Shown here: positions 43,819 through 53,441 of the stretch, piece after piece
How positions within the stretch are numbered: the first letter of the stretch is position 1
How the letters are laid out: every line of letters starts with the position of its first letter
Assembly (NCBI GenBank): GCA_017416145.1
Contig: JAFQDD010000008.1
Coordinates: 62,001-126,000 of the forward strand
Source of the DNA: Spirochaetaceae bacterium
GTDB taxonomy: Bacteria; Spirochaetota; Spirochaetia; Treponematales; Treponemataceae
Length of the DNA stretch: 64,000 bases
Direction: 5' to 3'
The notes under the pieces: generated by a model
The model's database searches: none
What the model was told of the DNA's origin: nothing
The model's input: only the letters and a program-made list of their open reading frames with translations
Position numbers and translations under genes: made by a program

Positions 43819-44439
43819 TTACTGTTTAGTTTGATTTTCACTTTGACGCTTTTTTTCAAAATATCCGCATTCTTCTAAGTATCTTCGACGAGTAATTACA
43901 AGAGAAATTAATTCTTGATACATATTGTAATCAACTTCCAAAGCAATAGGAAAAATAAAAAATTCAGTTTCATCACAATATCGTTCGATAAAAGCAGGGT
44001 CTGTAACAAAACCAAGACTTATCATATTGCTAATACGGTCAGCACATTTTAGGATTTTTGCTTTATCAGAACCATTGTCAATGATATTTTTTAGATAATC
44101 AGGCTTTTTGATTTCTGGTTTTCGAGTAACTTCATAAACCAATTCCAAAACTTCTGGAGCATCTCCTCCAATATCTAAAATCTTTTGAATATCAAAACCT
44201 GGAACATCTTCCACCAAATCATGAATAACAGAAGCTTTCAAAAGAACAGAATCCAAATATCCGTAGTCAATAAGAATACCCATTGTATCAATTTGATGCC
44301 GGAACATATTCCCTCCAGCATGACGAGATTTTCCTATCAGCTCTGTTGCAAGTTGAATATAAGGAGCTAAAGACAAGTCACGAAGCTGTAGCATCCCTTT
44401 ATTGTTCATTTTCATTGGTTTATCAACATTCATTGCCAT
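43819..44439 (-). CDS. Stand-alone HD hydrolase of the RelA/SpoT-like (small alarmone hydrolase) type
   Basis: A 206-residue HD-domain protein without synthetase domain. The ligands His40, His48, His73-Asp74 and Asp134 (KCADRISNM) with the Glu77-Asp78 pair in HDLVED match the (p)ppGpp hydrolase pattern of RelA/SpoT and MESH1-like enzymes. It may hydrolyse alarmones or related pyrophosphates. A clear AGGAG box precedes the ATG and TATAAT lies at 44486-44481. It is monocistronic, between valS and the kdu operon. Confidence 0.75.
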   Translation of the reverse strand: MAMNVDKPMKMNNKGMLQLRDLSLAPYIQLATELIGKSRHAGGNMFRHQIDTMGILIDYGYLDSVLLKASVIHDLVEDVPGFDIQKILDIGGDAPEVLELVYEVTRKPEIKKPDYLKNIIDNGSDKAKILKCADRISNMISLGFVTDPAFIERYCDETEFFIFPIALEVDYNMYQELISLVITRRRYLEECGYFEKKRQSENQTKQ

Positions 44440-44505
44440 AATCTTTTTCTCCTTCTTTCTAAAAATTTTATTGTATGTATATTATAACACAAAATCTAAA
44501 AACAA

Positions 44506-44553
44506 AACAAAAAAAAGGATAAAAAGTAAAACTCACTTTTTATCCTTTTTTTT
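44506..44553 (-). terminator. Terminator of valS
   Basis: AAAGGATAAAAAGT (44514-44527) and ACTTTTTATCCTTT (44535-44548) form a perfect 14-bp stem. Long A and T runs on both sides make it work in either direction. Confidence 0.85.
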
Positions 44554-44575
44554 AGTCAATTTTTTGTAAAATTTT

Positions 44576-47362
44576 CTACATTGAAGCTAAATAAGATTCT
44601 AGTTTTTCAACTCGACGAGCAGCATTTGCTCTTTTTTCTTTTTCAGCTTCTACAACTTCTTTTGGAGCATTTTGTGCAAATTTTCCAGCAAGTTTAGCAT
44701 CAACCTTTGCAATAAATGCTTTTTCCGTTGTAAGTTCTTTTGTAAAACGAGCTTTTAACTGTTCAACATTTACAGAACCGTCGATTTTGATAAAAGCTTC
44801 AAATCCATTTCCAACAGTTCCAATAGCACCTTCAAGTTTACTATCAACAAAATCGATTTCACCAATTCCAGCAAGAAGTTTGATAATATCTGTTTTTTCT
44901 TTACAAACTTCTGCACTGCTTCCTTTTGTGATAACAAGGGCTACATTTAGCTTAACTTCAGGACCAATTCCACATTCAGCACGCAATGCACGAACTGAGC
45001 GAATTAATTCTTGCAAAGCTTCAAATCTGTCTGCAACCTTTGTATCAACTCTAGAATCATCAATTTCTGGATAAGGTCCTGCAATTAACATTCCAGTATA
45101 ATCACAAGAACAAATACTTTCTTCTCCAGCAGCTTTTCTAGAAGCAACAAGTTCTGCCAATGGAAGTTTTTGATAAATTTCTTCTGTAACGAATGGTAGA
45201 TATGGATGTAAAAGTCTTAAACTTTCTTCTAAAAGGTTTAGAAGAACAGAAGCTGCTCTATCTTTTTCAGCATCATCTCCATTCCAGAAAGAAAGTTTTG
45301 TAGCTTCAACATACCAGTCACAGAACTCTGTCCAGAAGAACTCATACAAGGCACTTGCACCGTCGTTGTAACGATAGCTTTCTAAAGCACTTCTTACAGA
45401 GCGAACTGCGTTGTCTAGGCGACCATAAATCCATTTATCAAGTTCAGTTAAGTCTGATTTTTTAACTGGAACAAGATTTCTACCTTCTAGATTTCCTAAA
45501 AGATAGCGAGATGCGTTCCAAATCTTGTTTGCAAAACGGCTTCCTAATTTGAAAGAATCTTTGTCGATTAGAACGTCTTGTCCACCTGCACACATATAAC
45601 TTAATGTATACTTTACAGCGTCTGAACCAAACTCTTCGATTACTTCTAGTGGGTCAATTCCGTTTCCAAGAGATTTAGACATTTTGCGACCTTGTTTATC
45701 ACGAACAAGACCGTGCATATAAATATCGTGGAAAGGAGCTTTTCCAGTAAATTCAAGACCGGCCATAATCATACGAGCAACCCAGAAGAAAATGATATCA
45801 AAACCTGTTACCAAAGCTGTTGTAGGATAAAATCTGTCTAAGTCTGGAGTTTTTTCTGGCCAACCTAAAGTTGAGAAAGGCCACAACCAAGAACTAAACC
45901 AAGTATCAAGTACGTCTGGGTCTTGTTGTAGTTTACTAGCATCACATCCACATTTTGGACATTTTTCTGGATCTGTGCGGCTTACAATCATTTCTCCACA
46001 CTCTGGACAATACCAAACTGGGATACGATGTCCCCACCAAAGTTGGCGGCTAATACACCAATCACGAATTCCTTCTAGCCAACGACAATATGTGTTTTCC
46101 CATTTTTTTGGATAGAAAACAATTTCTCCATCACGCCAAGCTTTTAATGCTTTGTCTGCCAAAGGTTGCATTTTTACAAACCATTGTTCAGATAAATATG
46201 GTTCAACAACAGTGTGACATCTGTAACAGTGTCCTACTGGGTGTGTAATTTTTTCTTCTTCTTTGAAGAGTCCAGCGGCTTCCAAGTCTGCAATAACTAC
46301 AGAACGAGCATCTTTACAACTCATACCTTGATATTTAGCTGGTACATTTTCGTTTAGTGTGCCATTTGGATTTAAGATATTTAGAATTGGTAAATCGTGG
46401 CGTTTTCCAACTTCCCAGTCATTAGGGTCGTGGGCTGGAGTAATTTTTACAACACCTGTACCGAAGTTTCTTTCAACGTAAGTATCTGCAACAACTGGGA
46501 TAATTTTGTCAGTTAGAGCAAGTTTTACATATTTTCCAACAAGGGCTGTATAGCGAGGATCTTCTGGATGTACTGCAACTGCTGTATCACCAAAAAGTGT
46601 TTCTGGGCGAGTTGTAGCAATTTCGATTTTATTTCCACCAGCAAAAACTGTACCGTCTTCTAGTGTTACAGATGGAATTGAAACAGAGTTTCCATCTTTG
46701 TCACAGATTTCATAGTACATGTGATACATTGCACCTGGTGTATCTTCGTGTTCAACTTCGTCATCTGCCAAAGCTGTTCCACAACTTGGACACCAGTTTA
46801 CAAGGTAGTTGCCTTTGTAAATCAAACCTCTTTCGTAAAGAGTAACGAAAACGTCACGAACAGCTTTACTTAAGCCCTCGTCCATTGTAAAACGCTCTCT
46901 ACCCCATTCTACAGAGTTACCAAGTTTTCTTTGTTGTTTTGAGATAATTTCGTGGTGTTCTTTTTTTACTTCCCAAGTACGTTCTAGGAATTTTTCACGA
47001 CCTAAATCTTGGCGGCGTAGACCTTCTTTTTTTAGACGGCGTTCAACTACGTTTTGAGTTGCAATACCAGCGTGGTCAGTTCCTGTAAGCCACAAAGTAT
47101 CATCACCTTTCATTCTGTGATAACGTACAACAATATCTTGTAAAGTGTTGTTTAATCCGTGCCCCATGTGTAAAACACCAGTTACGTTTGGTGGAGGAAT
47201 GACGACGGCATAGGTACTCTGATTACAACATTTACATCTGTCGTGAATTGGAGAATCTTCATCTGAAGAAGGTTTAAAATATCCTTCTGTCTCCCAGCGA
47301 TTGTAAAGCCTATCTTCAAAATCCTTTGGATTGTAGGCTTTTTCAAGTTCAATACCTTTCAT
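44576..47362 (-). CDS. valS: Valyl-tRNA synthetase
   Basis: A 928-residue class I synthetase. HMGH in PNVTGVLHMGHGLN replaces HIGH, and KMSKS is in QGRKMSKSLGNG. The editing domain (ATTRPETLFGDTAVAVHPEDPRY in parts) and a C-terminal coiled coil (about 860-928) are present. A GGAGG box precedes the ATG. Length is typical. Confidence 0.97.
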   Translation of the reverse strand: MKGIELEKAYNPKDFEDRLYNRWETEGYFKPSSDEDSPIHDRCKCCNQSTYAVVIPPPNVTGVLHMGHGLNNTLQDIVVRYHRMKGDDTLWLTGTDHAGIATQNVVERRLKKEGLRRQDLGREKFLERTWEVKKEHHEIISKQQRKLGNSVEWGRERFTMDEGLSKAVRDVFVTLYERGLIYKGNYLVNWCPSCGTALADDEVEHEDTPGAMYHMYYEICDKDGNSVSIPSVTLEDGTVFAGGNKIEIATTRPETLFGDTAVAVHPEDPRYTALVGKYVKLALTDKIIPVVADTYVERNFGTGVVKITPAHDPNDWEVGKRHDLPILNILNPNGTLNENVPAKYQGMSCKDARSVVIADLEAAGLFKEEEKITHPVGHCYRCHTVVEPYLSEQWFVKMQPLADKALKAWRDGEIVFYPKKWENTYCRWLEGIRDWCISRQLWWGHRIPVWYCPECGEMIVSRTDPEKCPKCGCDASKLQQDPDVLDTWFSSWLWPFSTLGWPEKTPDLDRFYPTTALVTGFDIIFFWVARMIMAGLEFTGKAPFHDIYMHGLVRDKQGRKMSKSLGNGIDPLEVIEEFGSDAVKYTLSYMCAGGQDVLIDKDSFKLGSRFANKIWNASRYLLGNLEGRNLVPVKKSDLTELDKWIYGRLDNAVRSVRSALESYRYNDGASALYEFFWTEFCDWYVEATKLSFWNGDDAEKDRAASVLLNLLEESLRLLHPYLPFVTEEIYQKLPLAELVASRKAAGEESICSCDYTGMLIAGPYPEIDDSRVDTKVADRFEALQELIRSVRALRAECGIGPEVKLNVALVITKGSSAEVCKEKTDIIKLLAGIGEIDFVDSKLEGAIGTVGNGFEAFIKIDGSVNVEQLKARFTKELTTEKAFIAKVDAKLAGKFAQNAPKEVVEAEKEKRANAARRVEKLESYLASM

Positions 47363-47463
47363 TTTGCTTCATTCCTCCGGTGATATTTCACCTAATTTTA
47401 ATTTTATGAATAATACATTTTTTTTGTGCTTTGTACAAGTGAGAAAGATTTTTTAGATTTGAT

Positions 47464-47500
47464 ACAAAAAAATGCCTAGCATCACAAAGAATACTAGGCA
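47464..47500 (-). terminator. Terminator of the GH35 gene
   Basis: TGCCTAG (47473-47479) and CTAGGCA (47494-47500) pair; the minus strand continues with a T run. Confidence 0.78.
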
Positions 47501-47532
47501 AATAAGCAATTCTAATTTAACTAAAAATCATC

Positions 47533-49698
47533 TTAGTTTAATGCAAACTTATATTCAATATCAAAACTTGAATATGTAAATTTACAAAGTTTTCCATTCT
47601 CAAAAGAAGGTTTTGTTTCTAAGTAAACTTTATCATCTTCTTTCAAAGCTTTGATTTCTAGTTCTAGATTTGAAAAATCTGTATCTAAATCGAGATAGCG
47701 TTTTAACCCCACTGTAAATGGAATATCAGAACCCATATAAAAATGGTCTGTCAACAATTTCTTTTTGCCGTTTACAACAGCATAAAGTCTTGCAGAATCC
47801 CCTTCGTAATTTAGATTTACAAAACAATCGTTTACTCCCGTTTTTTCAGAAGCAGATTTTAGAGTTGTCATCAATTTTGAAACATCAACCTTATAAATTG
47901 CTTTATCATCAGTTTTTGACAATTCACTAACGTAAACACAATCACAAGAATTTTGTGCAACTTCTCTTTCATATTCTGTAAACATTACAGCAGGTAAATC
48001 TTTTGCAATATTTTTGTTTACTTGTCCCTTTTTCACAAAACCTTTTGGAGTTTTTGCCAATTCTGGATACACGAAGAAATTGCAACAGCCTTTTGATGTA
48101 AACTGATTTGTTCCATTTTCATCTGTAATAATTTCACCTTCTGAAATAAACAAACCTTGTTCAGTTTTCCAAGCATTTAATGCATCACTTCTTGATAAAA
48201 CTAAAAATTCATCTTTTACGCCATTTTCATCAAATGAAAATAGATTTTCAAATTCTTTTTCAGATTTTCTTCCATAGAAAACAAAAGAATCTTTACCATT
48301 TACAGAAAATTTACACAAAGGAGAAACTTTTGCAGTTTTTACAAAAGTGTTTCCATATTTTATGTTGTAAGGCAAGAAAAAGTAATCTCCAGTTTCCACA
48401 TCCATTTTTGGAAGTTTAATTCCTTCTGGTGAAACAAGTTCAACATCTTTATGTGCTTTTGTATCATACAAACGTACATAATTGTTTACAAAAACGTATC
48501 CACCATCTTTATTTGTTCTAAAAGAATAGCGAAGATGTTCAAAATCACTTGGATCTAAAGGATTTTCCTCAGGGATAATAGTTTCTTTTTGAACTAAATC
48601 TGGTCCATAATCCTTTGTAAAGTATGCCAAAGTTTTTAGTTCACGGAAAGTATCAGAAATTTGACCAAATTCTCTAACTGGAGCTCTAAAGTCATAAGAT
48701 TTTTCTGGTAAATCATTTAAGTATCCTGTTGCACGACTTTCTTGCAAAGTAGTTAGTTTTCCATCTGGATTTGTTCCACCGTGATACATATAGTACCCAA
48801 GAAGCCCAACACCAGAACCAAGCTTTACCAAAGACATTGCTCCAATATCACTTGAAGTTGCAACTGTTCGTCTATGACCTGTAACTTGAAGACCACCACC
48901 TAATTCTGCTGTAAGATAAGGAAATTTTGTCATATCAAAAGTGATTCCTTCACCAAAACCGTAATCACTTCCGATATTGTGGTCGTTTCTTTCGTGAGTA
49001 AAAACGTAATTTCCACTTGCTTCAATTTTTTCAGTTCTTTGATCCCAAGGGGCATCACAATATCCACCCATTACAGGAAGTAAACCACCTGTCATAGCTC
49101 CACCCCAACCAGTTGCTGTATAATATGGAAGATTAAATCCAATTTCTTTTGCCATATTGGTTAGAGTTTGCATATGAAGTTCCCCTTCTTCACCATTCAA
49201 ACCACCACAGTGGCCAAATTCGTTTTCAATTTGTACACCGACAATTGGATTATCTGGATTTTCTGGAGACCAAAGCAAATCGTAAACTTGGTCATAGATT
49301 ATTTTGTACCATTTTTTTACAGTTTCTAAATATTCTTTATCGTTACTGCGAACTTGGAATTCTTTTTGTAAAAGCCAATCTGGGAAACCTCCATTTCTTG
49401 TTTCCCCGTGAATCCAAGGTCCAATACGTAATAACATTTTTGATTTACACTCTTTAATTGCTTTTACGAATTCACGAAGATTTCTATCCCCAGAAAAATC
49501 GTATTGCTTTTCAATTTCTTCGTGATGAATCCAGATTACATAAGCAGAAATAATATCCACGCCACCAGCTTTCATCTTATTGATTGATTCTTTCCAATAT
49601 TTTGCTGGATATCTTGAAAAGTGAATTTCTCCCATAATTGGAAACCAAGGTTTTTCATCCTTTGTTAGGAATTTGTTTGTAAAACCATAAGTGTTCAT
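47533..49698 (-). CDS. GH35 beta-galactosidase, cytoplasmic
   Basis: A 721-residue family 35 glycoside hydrolase. The acid/base Glu is in GVQIENEFG (about residue 160) and the nucleophile in YLTAELGGG (about 265), both intact. The N-terminal MGEIHFSRYPAKYWKESINKMK is the family signature. There is no signal peptide, so it acts on imported beta-galactosides. It lies just behind malG but after a terminator, and has its own upstream region with two TTGCTCA half-sites of the LacI-type operator seen at lacI. Confidence 0.92.
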   Translation of the reverse strand: MNTYGFTNKFLTKDEKPWFPIMGEIHFSRYPAKYWKESINKMKAGGVDIISAYVIWIHHEEIEKQYDFSGDRNLREFVKAIKECKSKMLLRIGPWIHGETRNGGFPDWLLQKEFQVRSNDKEYLETVKKWYKIIYDQVYDLLWSPENPDNPIVGVQIENEFGHCGGLNGEEGELHMQTLTNMAKEIGFNLPYYTATGWGGAMTGGLLPVMGGYCDAPWDQRTEKIEASGNYVFTHERNDHNIGSDYGFGEGITFDMTKFPYLTAELGGGLQVTGHRRTVATSSDIGAMSLVKLGSGVGLLGYYMYHGGTNPDGKLTTLQESRATGYLNDLPEKSYDFRAPVREFGQISDTFRELKTLAYFTKDYGPDLVQKETIIPEENPLDPSDFEHLRYSFRTNKDGGYVFVNNYVRLYDTKAHKDVELVSPEGIKLPKMDVETGDYFFLPYNIKYGNTFVKTAKVSPLCKFSVNGKDSFVFYGRKSEKEFENLFSFDENGVKDEFLVLSRSDALNAWKTEQGLFISEGEIITDENGTNQFTSKGCCNFFVYPELAKTPKGFVKKGQVNKNIAKDLPAVMFTEYEREVAQNSCDCVYVSELSKTDDKAIYKVDVSKLMTTLKSASEKTGVNDCFVNLNYEGDSARLYAVVNGKKKLLTDHFYMGSDIPFTVGLKRYLDLDTDFSNLELEIKALKEDDKVYLETKPSFENGKLCKFTYSSFDIEYKFALN

Positions 49699-49738
49699 AC
49701 ATTTACCCTTTTTATCTTATATATTCATTTTCTCAAAT

Positions 49739-49756
49739 TGAGCAACTTGAGCAACT
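49739..49756. promoter_or_regulatory. Two direct half-sites upstream of the GH35 gene
   Basis: TTGAGCAAC occurs twice in tandem with a 9-nt period. The half-site TGAGCAA equals one arm of the dyad at the lacI start site. This suggests, but does not prove, control by the same LacI-family protein. Confidence 0.4.
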
Positions 49757-49776
49757 TTTTATTTTTTCTCCGTATA

Positions 49777-49811
49777 CAAAAAAGGTGTCCAAGAGGAAAC
49801 TGTTGGACACC
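49777..49811 (-). terminator. Terminator of malG
   Basis: GGTGTCCAA (49784-49792) and TTGGACACC (49803-49811) form a perfect 9-bp stem with a T run on the minus strand. Confidence 0.85.
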
Positions 49812-49855
49812 GTTTTTCGTTTTTAAGTTTTCGACCAGTTTTGGTCAGCAAAAAA

Positions 49856-50701
49856 TTATTCTTTTACAGCTGCACCACCAAAACTTGTAATCAATGTTTT
49901 TTGTGTAATCATAAAGAAGATTACAAATGGAATAACAACAATCAAAGCTCCAGCAGCAAAAGTTGTAAATTCGTTTTTCTTGTCGGTAACGAAGTTGTAC
50001 AATCCCAAAGCAAGAGTTTGGTTTTCACTTGAACGAAGAACCATTTTTGGGAAAATGAAGTCCATCCAAGGTCCTGTAAAACTTGTGATTGCCAAGAAAA
50101 TCAAGATTGGTCTTGCAACTGGCAAAATAATTGTAAAAAATGTTCTAAAGTGACTTGCACCATCGATACGAGCTGCTTCATCAAGGTTTTTAGAAATTGT
50201 ATCAATATAGTTTTTTACAAGCCATGTGTTATAAGGAACATTTCCTGCAACGTAAACCATAATCAATCCCCAAAGAGTATCCAAGAATCCCAAGCGATAC
50301 AAAATTACGTAAATTGCAACCATTCCAACAAAAGAAGGGAAGATTTGAAGAATAAGCAAACTTAACAAAAATGGTTTTTTGAAAGTAAACTTAAATCTTG
50401 AAAATACGTAAGCTCCCAAAGAAGCAATAACTACAGTTAGTAAACAAGTCCAAATAGAAATAAACAAAGTATTTCCAAACCATTTAAAGTAATCTGTGTT
50501 GTTGAACAAATATTCAAAGTGTTCAGTTGTAAATCCGTTGGAAAATGGCAAAACATCCATTGATGCAACGCTGTTTCCTGGACTAAATGCTGCACTAACA
50601 CAGAATGTGATAGGATACAAAACAACCAAAGAAAGAATAACGAAGAAAATATAGATTATTGCTTTGTTTATTAAGTTAATTGTATAGCCATTTGATTTCA
50701 T
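49856..50701 (-). CDS. Carbohydrate ABC transporter permease, MalG type
   Basis: A 281-residue inner-membrane permease with six transmembrane segments. The EAA loop reads DEAARIDGASHFRTFFTIILPVARP and contacts the ATPase. It shares its ATG with the stop of the malF-type gene (TAATG). Sequence resembles maltose/oligosaccharide permeases; the neighbouring GH35 suggests a beta-galactoside substrate. Confidence 0.9.
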   Translation of the reverse strand: MKSNGYTINLINKAIIYIFFVILSLVVLYPITFCVSAAFSPGNSVASMDVLPFSNGFTTEHFEYLFNNTDYFKWFGNTLFISIWTCLLTVVIASLGAYVFSRFKFTFKKPFLLSLLILQIFPSFVGMVAIYVILYRLGFLDTLWGLIMVYVAGNVPYNTWLVKNYIDTISKNLDEAARIDGASHFRTFFTIILPVARPILIFLAITSFTGPWMDFIFPKMVLRSSENQTLALGLYNFVTDKKNEFTTFAAGALIVVIPFVIFFMITQKTLITSFGGAAVKE

Positions 50702-52023
50702 TATACTTCTCCTTCTTTATAGGCTTTTGTATTTTTGAAATTGAAAATTGCAAATGGAGCAAGTACCAAGAAAATTAGACAAGCAATAACAGATGCATAG
50801 TCATACTTCATCAAGGTGATAGTCAACTTGTAAATCCAAGTAACCAAAATATCTGTACTTCCTGCAAGAGTTGTTGTACTGTCAATATTAACAGGATTTC
50901 CTCCAGTCAAGAAGAAGATTGCACCGAAGTTGTTAATATTATGTGCAAAAGACATAATGATAAGTGGCATTGTTTGATACAAAACCAATGGCAAAGTGAT
51001 TTTTCTAAAAACCTGACCATTTGAAGCACCATCGATACGAGCAGCTTCGTACATATCTTGTGGAATAGCTGTCATTGTACCAATAGAAAGCAACATAAAA
51101 TATGAGAAACCAGCCCATAAGTTAATCAAGATTACAGTAAATTGAGCCATCAAAGGATCACTTAACCAAGGAATTGGGTTTGATATTAAACCAAGTTGCA
51201 TCAAACCACGGTTAATTGGTCCAAAAGAACCGTTCAACAAGTTTTTCCAAACAAGCATACTTACTACAGAAGGAACTGCGTAAGGCAAGATAAAAATAAA
51301 TCTGAATATAGGAGCAATTTTTACGTTAATTTCTTTTAATAAAACAGCAATTAACAAACCACCAAAATAACAAGTAATAGTAGCTAAAAATCCCCATACA
51401 ACAGTCCAGATTGCAACACGAGCAAATCCTGCTGACCAGTTGTTATCTCCACCCAAAAGTTCTCCAAAGTTTTCAAATCCAACCCAGTCAACAGTATTGT
51501 TTGGTGGAATATGTCCAGGATCTGAATAATTTGTAAAAGCTACACAAACTGAGAAAACTAGTGGAACTACAACAAATATCAAAAGTATAATAAAACTAGG
51601 TGCCAAACCAAAAATTGGAAAAGAACTTCCTAGTGTTTTTTTCATTAAAACAGATTGTGATTCAAAATGACCTTTTCGGCAGTATTCTTTATAATTTGCT
51701 TTTGCACTGCGAACAGATAAAATATATGTAATCACAAAAACAGCAATTAAAGCTAAAATCAAAATACCATCAATCAACATAAAGATTGAGTTATCCCGTT
51801 GTTTGATTGGTAAGTCAGGCTGTGGTGAACCTAAAGTAACTAAATCGATAATTTTTCCAACAATCGCTGGAGAAAAGATTAAAAACAATAACTCGGTGAG
51901 AGCAAAAAAGATACCTTTAATATAATCTTTTAAATAAATTAAATGTGCTAACCCCATAAAACAAGAAGCAGCAATCTTTACTTTTTTTTCTGCACTTCCG
52001 TCTGTAGGCAAAATCTTAGCCAT
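50701..52023 (-). CDS. Carbohydrate ABC transporter permease, MalF type, extended N-terminus
   Basis: A 440-residue permease with about eight hydrophobic segments. The first 120 residues, with a cluster of extra membrane segments, exceed the usual 290-residue MalF/UgpA form, as in maltodextrin systems. The EAA motif is YEAARIDGASNGQVFRKITLPL. It is separated from malE by about 150 nt carrying three hairpins. No ATPase gene is in the window; a shared MsmX/UgpC-type ATPase elsewhere is likely. Confidence 0.9.
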   Translation of the reverse strand: MAKILPTDGSAEKKVKIAASCFMGLAHLIYLKDYIKGIFFALTELLFLIFSPAIVGKIIDLVTLGSPQPDLPIKQRDNSIFMLIDGILILALIAVFVITYILSVRSAKANYKEYCRKGHFESQSVLMKKTLGSSFPIFGLAPSFIILLIFVVVPLVFSVCVAFTNYSDPGHIPPNNTVDWVGFENFGELLGGDNNWSAGFARVAIWTVVWGFLATITCYFGGLLIAVLLKEINVKIAPIFRFIFILPYAVPSVVSMLVWKNLLNGSFGPINRGLMQLGLISNPIPWLSDPLMAQFTVILINLWAGFSYFMLLSIGTMTAIPQDMYEAARIDGASNGQVFRKITLPLVLYQTMPLIIMSFAHNINNFGAIFFLTGGNPVNIDSTTTLAGSTDILVTWIYKLTITLMKYDYASVIACLIFLVLAPFAIFNFKNTKAYKEGEV

Positions 52024-52036
52024 ATTCGTTTCCCCT

Positions 52037-52073
52037 AAAAAAAACCGGTACTGGCATAGGATTCAGCACCGGT
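52037..52073 (-). terminator. Terminator-like hairpin between malE and malF
   Basis: ACCGGTACTG (52044-52053) and CAGCACCGGT (52064-52073) form a 10-bp stem with one G-T pair, followed by eight T on the minus strand. It should end most transcripts after malE. Confidence 0.75.
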
Positions 52074-52092
52074 GTAAATCCTTAATTCTGGA

Positions 52093-52113
52093 TTGAAAGA
52101 TAAAAATCTTTCA
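52093..52113. other. Second hairpin in the malE-malF gap
   Basis: TTGAAAGAT and ATCTTTCAA form a 9-bp stem with a loop of four A, between the malE stop and the terminator. Confidence 0.5.
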
Positions 52114-52125
52114 AAACCTCTTGGC

Positions 52126-52153
52126 ACTTAGGAATAACTGAATACTCCTAAGT
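52126..52153. other. Third hairpin in the malE-malF gap
   Basis: ACTTAGGA (52126-52133) and TCCTAAGT (52146-52153) form an 8-bp stem, extendable by further pairs. It directly follows the malE stop codon and probably protects the malE mRNA 3' end. Confidence 0.5.
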
Positions 52154-52174
52154 AACCCACAACAATAAAACTAA

Positions 52175-53374
52175 TTATTTCCCAAGAATTGCTGCATCAC
52201 AAGCATCTAGCTCTGTTTTAACATCAGAACCATTCCAGATGTTTTTACTTGCTGCATTCATTGCTTCCCAGAATGTTCCCATTTCAGGTACTGATGGCAT
52301 TGGGAATGCGTAGTCTAGTTGTTTTAAGAATCCGATTGCATTTTCGCTTGAAAGTTGTGTATCGATTGATGGAAGAGCACCATTTGTTAATTCGTAGCGA
52401 AGTTGTTGCATTTCGTCTGTTAGTAGGAATTCTGCAAAAGCAGCTGCTTCTTCTGGGTAATCAGAATATGCAGAAACGTACATACCACGTGTTCCAGAGA
52501 ATGATGGAGCTGGAGTTGTATCACCTGGAAGTGATGGAAGAGCTGTTACACCGTAGTTGATTCCAGCATCAGCAAATCCTTTCAAGTTCCAAGGTCCAGT
52601 AATGTGCATAGCTGCGATTCCTGAAGCAAAAGCACCATCACAAGTAGCTGTATTTAAGTCATCAGCTGGAACATCAAGTCCACTCTTTAGAGTTTTGAAG
52701 AATTTCATACCGTTTACTGCATCAGGTGAGTTTAGGTAAGAAGAAGATGTATCTGTTCCAGAAGCACCGAATAGACGGTTGTTGTTAGCTGTTGTAAAGA
52801 TGATTGTATAGTAAGCATTTCCAACATCCATTACGAAACCGTATTTTCCAGGGTTTTTAGCATTGAAGTCTGCTGCCCAAGCTGCTAATTCTTCCCAAGT
52901 TTTTGGAAGTTCGCTTTCTGAAATAAGATCTTTGTTGTAGAAAAGAGCGTATGTTTCAGCAGAAATAGGATATCCATACATAACACCATTGTATGTTAGA
53001 GCTTGAGAACAAGCACCAAGTACAGTAGCTTTAATCTTATCTGGATTAACTGTTGGAAGAACGTGTCCACCTGTAACCAATGTTCCAAGACGATCGTGTG
53101 GAGCTGCAAATAGGTCTGGACCTACACCAGCTGGACCATCAAGAGCAATTTGAGTAATTGCATCACCCAATTCAACGTTTACGAATTTGATTTCTACGTT
53201 AGGATTTTTTGCAGTATAAGCTGCACCTGCTTGTTTGATAAATTCATCTGGTCCACCAGTTGATTCCCATACAGTTAAAACAACTTTGTCACTTCCTGCA
53301 TCTTTTCCACCAGCTGCAAAAACCATAAAACATGTAGCTACAAGTAAAACTACAGCCATTAATTTCTTGTTCAT
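52175..53374 (-). CDS. Carbohydrate ABC transporter substrate-binding protein, MalE type
   Basis: A 399-residue extracytoplasmic solute-binding protein of family 1. The signal peptide (MNKKLMAVVLLVATCFMVFA) ends near AAGG without a lipobox Cys at the expected place, so a soluble periplasmic form is likely. VVLTVWESTGGPDEF, GPDLFAAPHDRLG and TGPWNLKGF are typical of the maltose/oligosaccharide group. A TAGGAGG box precedes the ATG. It follows lacI by 67 nt in the same direction. Confidence 0.92.
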   Translation of the reverse strand: MNKKLMAVVLLVATCFMVFAAGGKDAGSDKVVLTVWESTGGPDEFIKQAGAAYTAKNPNVEIKFVNVELGDAITQIALDGPAGVGPDLFAAPHDRLGTLVTGGHVLPTVNPDKIKATVLGACSQALTYNGVMYGYPISAETYALFYNKDLISESELPKTWEELAAWAADFNAKNPGKYGFVMDVGNAYYTIIFTTANNNRLFGASGTDTSSSYLNSPDAVNGMKFFKTLKSGLDVPADDLNTATCDGAFASGIAAMHITGPWNLKGFADAGINYGVTALPSLPGDTTPAPSFSGTRGMYVSAYSDYPEEAAAFAEFLLTDEMQQLRYELTNGALPSIDTQLSSENAIGFLKQLDYAFPMPSVPEMGTFWEAMNAASKNIWNGSDVKTELDACDAAILGK

Positions 53375-53441
53375 ATTTTCCTCCTACTTGAACAAAAAAA
53401 CTAAGAGAACTATTGTTCCCATAAATTACATATGATTAAAC

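Noticed and set aside
53407-53418. GAAC-N4-GTTC dyad before malE
   Set aside because: It has only four-base arms in an AT-rich gap and does not resemble the other LacI-type sites.
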